DNA of 64,000 bases from Labilibaculum sp. Its GTDB lineage: Bacteria; Bacteroidota; Bacteroidia; Bacteroidales; Marinifilaceae. A program made the position numbers and the translations under genes. The stretch is from contig NZ_OY761461.1 of the NCBI RefSeq assembly GCF_963664555.1, forward strand, positions 3,348,001 through 3,412,000, read 5' to 3'. The notes below the pieces were generated by a model that made no database searches, was not told the DNA's origin, and saw nothing but the letters and a program-made list of their open reading frames with translations. The first letter of the stretch is position 1. Every line of letters starts with the position of its first letter. Positions 62,842-64,000 of the stretch are shown here, in pieces.

Positions 62842-63699
62842 ATGAATATCAATCAATATAAAATATCGAAAAATATAAGCTTAGCCAAGACAGACACTTT
62901 CAAAGAAATTGAAGATGCGAAAGAAAAACTAAAACACATCCGCAGAAAAATCAGCGAATTGCAGGATATAATGTATGCCCATGGCAAATACAATATGCTT
63001 ATTTGTCTGCAAGGTATGGACACATCAGGAAAGGATAGTTTGGTTAGAGAAGTATTTAAAGATGTAAACGCAAGAGGTGTTGTGGTACATAGTTTTAAAA
63101 CTCCTACTTCAGCTGAATTAAAACATGATTTTTTGTGGCGGCATTACTTGGCACTGCCGCAAAGGGGCAAAATTTGTGTTTTTAACCGCACCCATTACGA
63201 AAATGTTTTGGTTACACGGGTACACCCGGAATATATTTTGGGTGAAAACATTCCTTCGGTGACCAGTCTTAACGATTTGGACGATGCCTTTTATCACAAG
63301 CGCATGGAACGGATTGTAAATTTTGAAGAGCACATTGCCGAAAGTGGAACTATCATATTAAAATTCTTTTTACATCTCTCCAAAGAGGAACAGAAAAAGA
63401 GATTGTTTCGAAGACTTAGCCGCAAAGAAAAAAACTGGAAGTTTTCAAAAGATGATTTGAAGGAACGAAAGTCGTGGAGTTCATATCAGGAATGTTACGA
63501 AGATGCTATTAATCGTACATCAAAAGATTGTGCTCCCTGGTATGTTGTTCCTGCAGACGACAAGGCAACCGCCAGGTTGATTGTTGCTGAAACGATACTT
63601 CAAAGCCTGCAATCGTACAAAGACATGGTAGAACCAAGTCTCGACGAGGAAACTTTATCGCATGTAGATGAATTTAAAAGGCAACTTGAAAATGATTAA
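62842..63699 (+). CDS. ppk2: PPK2-type polyphosphate kinase
   Basis: 285 residues. Walker A is CLQGMDTSGKDS (about residue 58), with FNRTHYENVLVTRVHPE as Walker B region and RMERIVNFEEHIAESGTIILKFFLHLSKEEQ. This is the PPK2/PPK2-related family (polyphosphate:nucleotide phosphotransferase), which phosphorylates nucleoside mono- or diphosphates from polyphosphate. The exact class (I-III) is not decided from sequence. PPK1 is at 15.4 kb. ATG at 62842; a TTG six codons upstream is in frame. Overlaps the next ORF by 8 bp. Confidence 0.92.
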   Translation: MNINQYKISKNISLAKTDTFKEIEDAKEKLKHIRRKISELQDIMYAHGKYNMLICLQGMDTSGKDSLVREVFKDVNARGVVVHSFKTPTSAELKHDFLWRHYLALPQRGKICVFNRTHYENVLVTRVHPEYILGENIPSVTSLNDLDDAFYHKRMERIVNFEEHIAESGTIILKFFLHLSKEEQKKRLFRRLSRKEKNWKFSKDDLKERKSWSSYQECYEDAINRTSKDCAPWYVVPADDKATARLIVAETILQSLQSYKDMVEPSLDEETLSHVDEFKRQLEND

Positions 63700-63892
63700 T
63701 GACGCGAAGCAAGAAGCATTCCCGTTTTTTTTGACTTCAAAAGATACTCTAAATACTGAAATATCGCTGTTGCAGAAATTAGTAAAACACACGAATCAGG
63801 ATAAATCTTCTTTTATCTTGATTTTCTGTGCTTGCCTCCTACTTATTGCAGTCAATTTTTTTTGCCGCAAACAGATTGGATCAGAAGCCTAA
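63692..63892 (+). CDS. Small membrane protein coupled to ppk2
   Basis: A 66-residue ORF whose ATG overlaps the ppk2 stop (ATGATTAA), the layout of translational coupling. The N-terminus is polar and one hydrophobic helix (SSFILIFCACLLLIAVNFFC) lies near the C-terminus. No family is recognised. It could be a membrane anchor for the kinase, but the evidence is only position and hydrophobicity. Confidence 0.45.
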   Translation: MINDAKQEAFPFFLTSKDTLNTEISLLQKLVKHTNQDKSSFILIFCACLLLIAVNFFCRKQIGSEA

Positions 63893-63975
63893 TTTGATTT
63901 GCAAAATTCAATTTCTATGCAGACCTTTGCCTTCCTAAATATGCAAAACAATCAGGTTGTTGCAAACACAAAATT

Positions 63976-64000
63976 ATGAGTGAAATAATTATTAAAACTC
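63976..64000 (+). CDS. Start of a further gene, cut by the window edge
   Basis: ATGAGTGAAATAATTATTAAAAC opens a frame MSEIIIKT that leaves the window. The product cannot be named from eight codons. Confidence 0.35.

Overview
The window looks like a chromosomal segment of a low-GC, probably marine member of the Bacteroidota, most likely in the Marinifilaceae/Marinilabiliales neighbourhood (inference). The evidence is the gene families (DUF1599 and DoxX genes beside tpiA, an RprXY-like two-component system, DUF4159, a DUF4469/HU-like remnant, a Pycsar-type HD/PycTM protein, large outer-membrane beta-barrel proteins), weak Shine-Dalgarno signals, and Bacteroidota-type TAnnTTTG promoter elements. 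No rRNA, tRNA or CRISPR array was recognised.

Layout. 1-3.2 kb: a sigma-54-type response regulator (cut by the window edge) and a receiver/PAS/kinase protein whose H-box histidine is replaced by Asn. 3.3-6.0 kb: folP, cdaA (c-di-AMP synthesis) and a TIGR01777-type epimerase in one minus-strand run. 6.0-9.6 kb: a duplicated DUF1599 protein, a DoxX-type membrane protein, tpiA and prmA. 9.7-14.2 kb: a 1490-residue exported protein of unknown function. 14-21 kb: ywbE, ppk1-sixA and topB. 21-26 kb: a stand-alone receiver, a very large phosphoesterase/beta-barrel protein with a possible kinase-like middle, and an SdiA-regulated-type lipoprotein. 26-33 kb: an HD-PycTM protein, rsmE, a DUF4159 protein, a phosphofructokinase with PPi-type residues, an SPFH protein with a ribbon-helix-helix partner, and an ECF sigma factor. 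33-42 kb: a UvrA paralogue lacking half of zinc finger 1, two small exported proteins, a PyrD-like protein, a YggS protein and an RprXY-like pair. 42.6-44.8 kb: a Cys/Lys-rich exported protein followed 20 bp later by an IS1182-type element with visible ends and a candidate 6-bp target duplication. 45-50 kb: a TPR protein, a CPA2 antiporter, an HExxH lipoprotein, a pterin dehydratase and pheA.

The most interesting region is 50.06-50.58 kb, upstream of pheA. On the minus strand there is a promoter-like box, a 17-residue leader peptide with four consecutive Phe codons, an intrinsic terminator, two homologous tiny ORFs that start MKRP and end in Trp-stop, a second 26-residue leader with eight Phe codons, a second strong terminator, and then pheA. 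This reads as a double, in-series phenylalanine attenuator. A degenerate third copy of the tiny-ORF unit lies in front of an alcohol-dehydrogenase-like gene at 53.0 kb.

50.8-56 kb: two thioredoxin-fold proteins, an oxidoreductase, a nitroreductase, a membrane phosphoesterase and mscL. 56-59.6 kb is accessory: a 5'-truncated DUF4469 gene, 740 bp of AT-rich DNA, a lone Sll1717-type P-loop ATPase, and a RAYT transposase with REP-like palindromes downstream and one inside its own coding sequence. 59.6-64 kb: a TolB-like/HExxH/beta-barrel protein, a PPK2-type polyphosphate kinase, a small coupled membrane ORF and the first codons of a further gene. Two polyphosphate enzymes (PPK1, PPK2) and two signalling-nucleotide proteins (CdaA and the PycTM protein) lie in the window, but they are not adjacent to one another.
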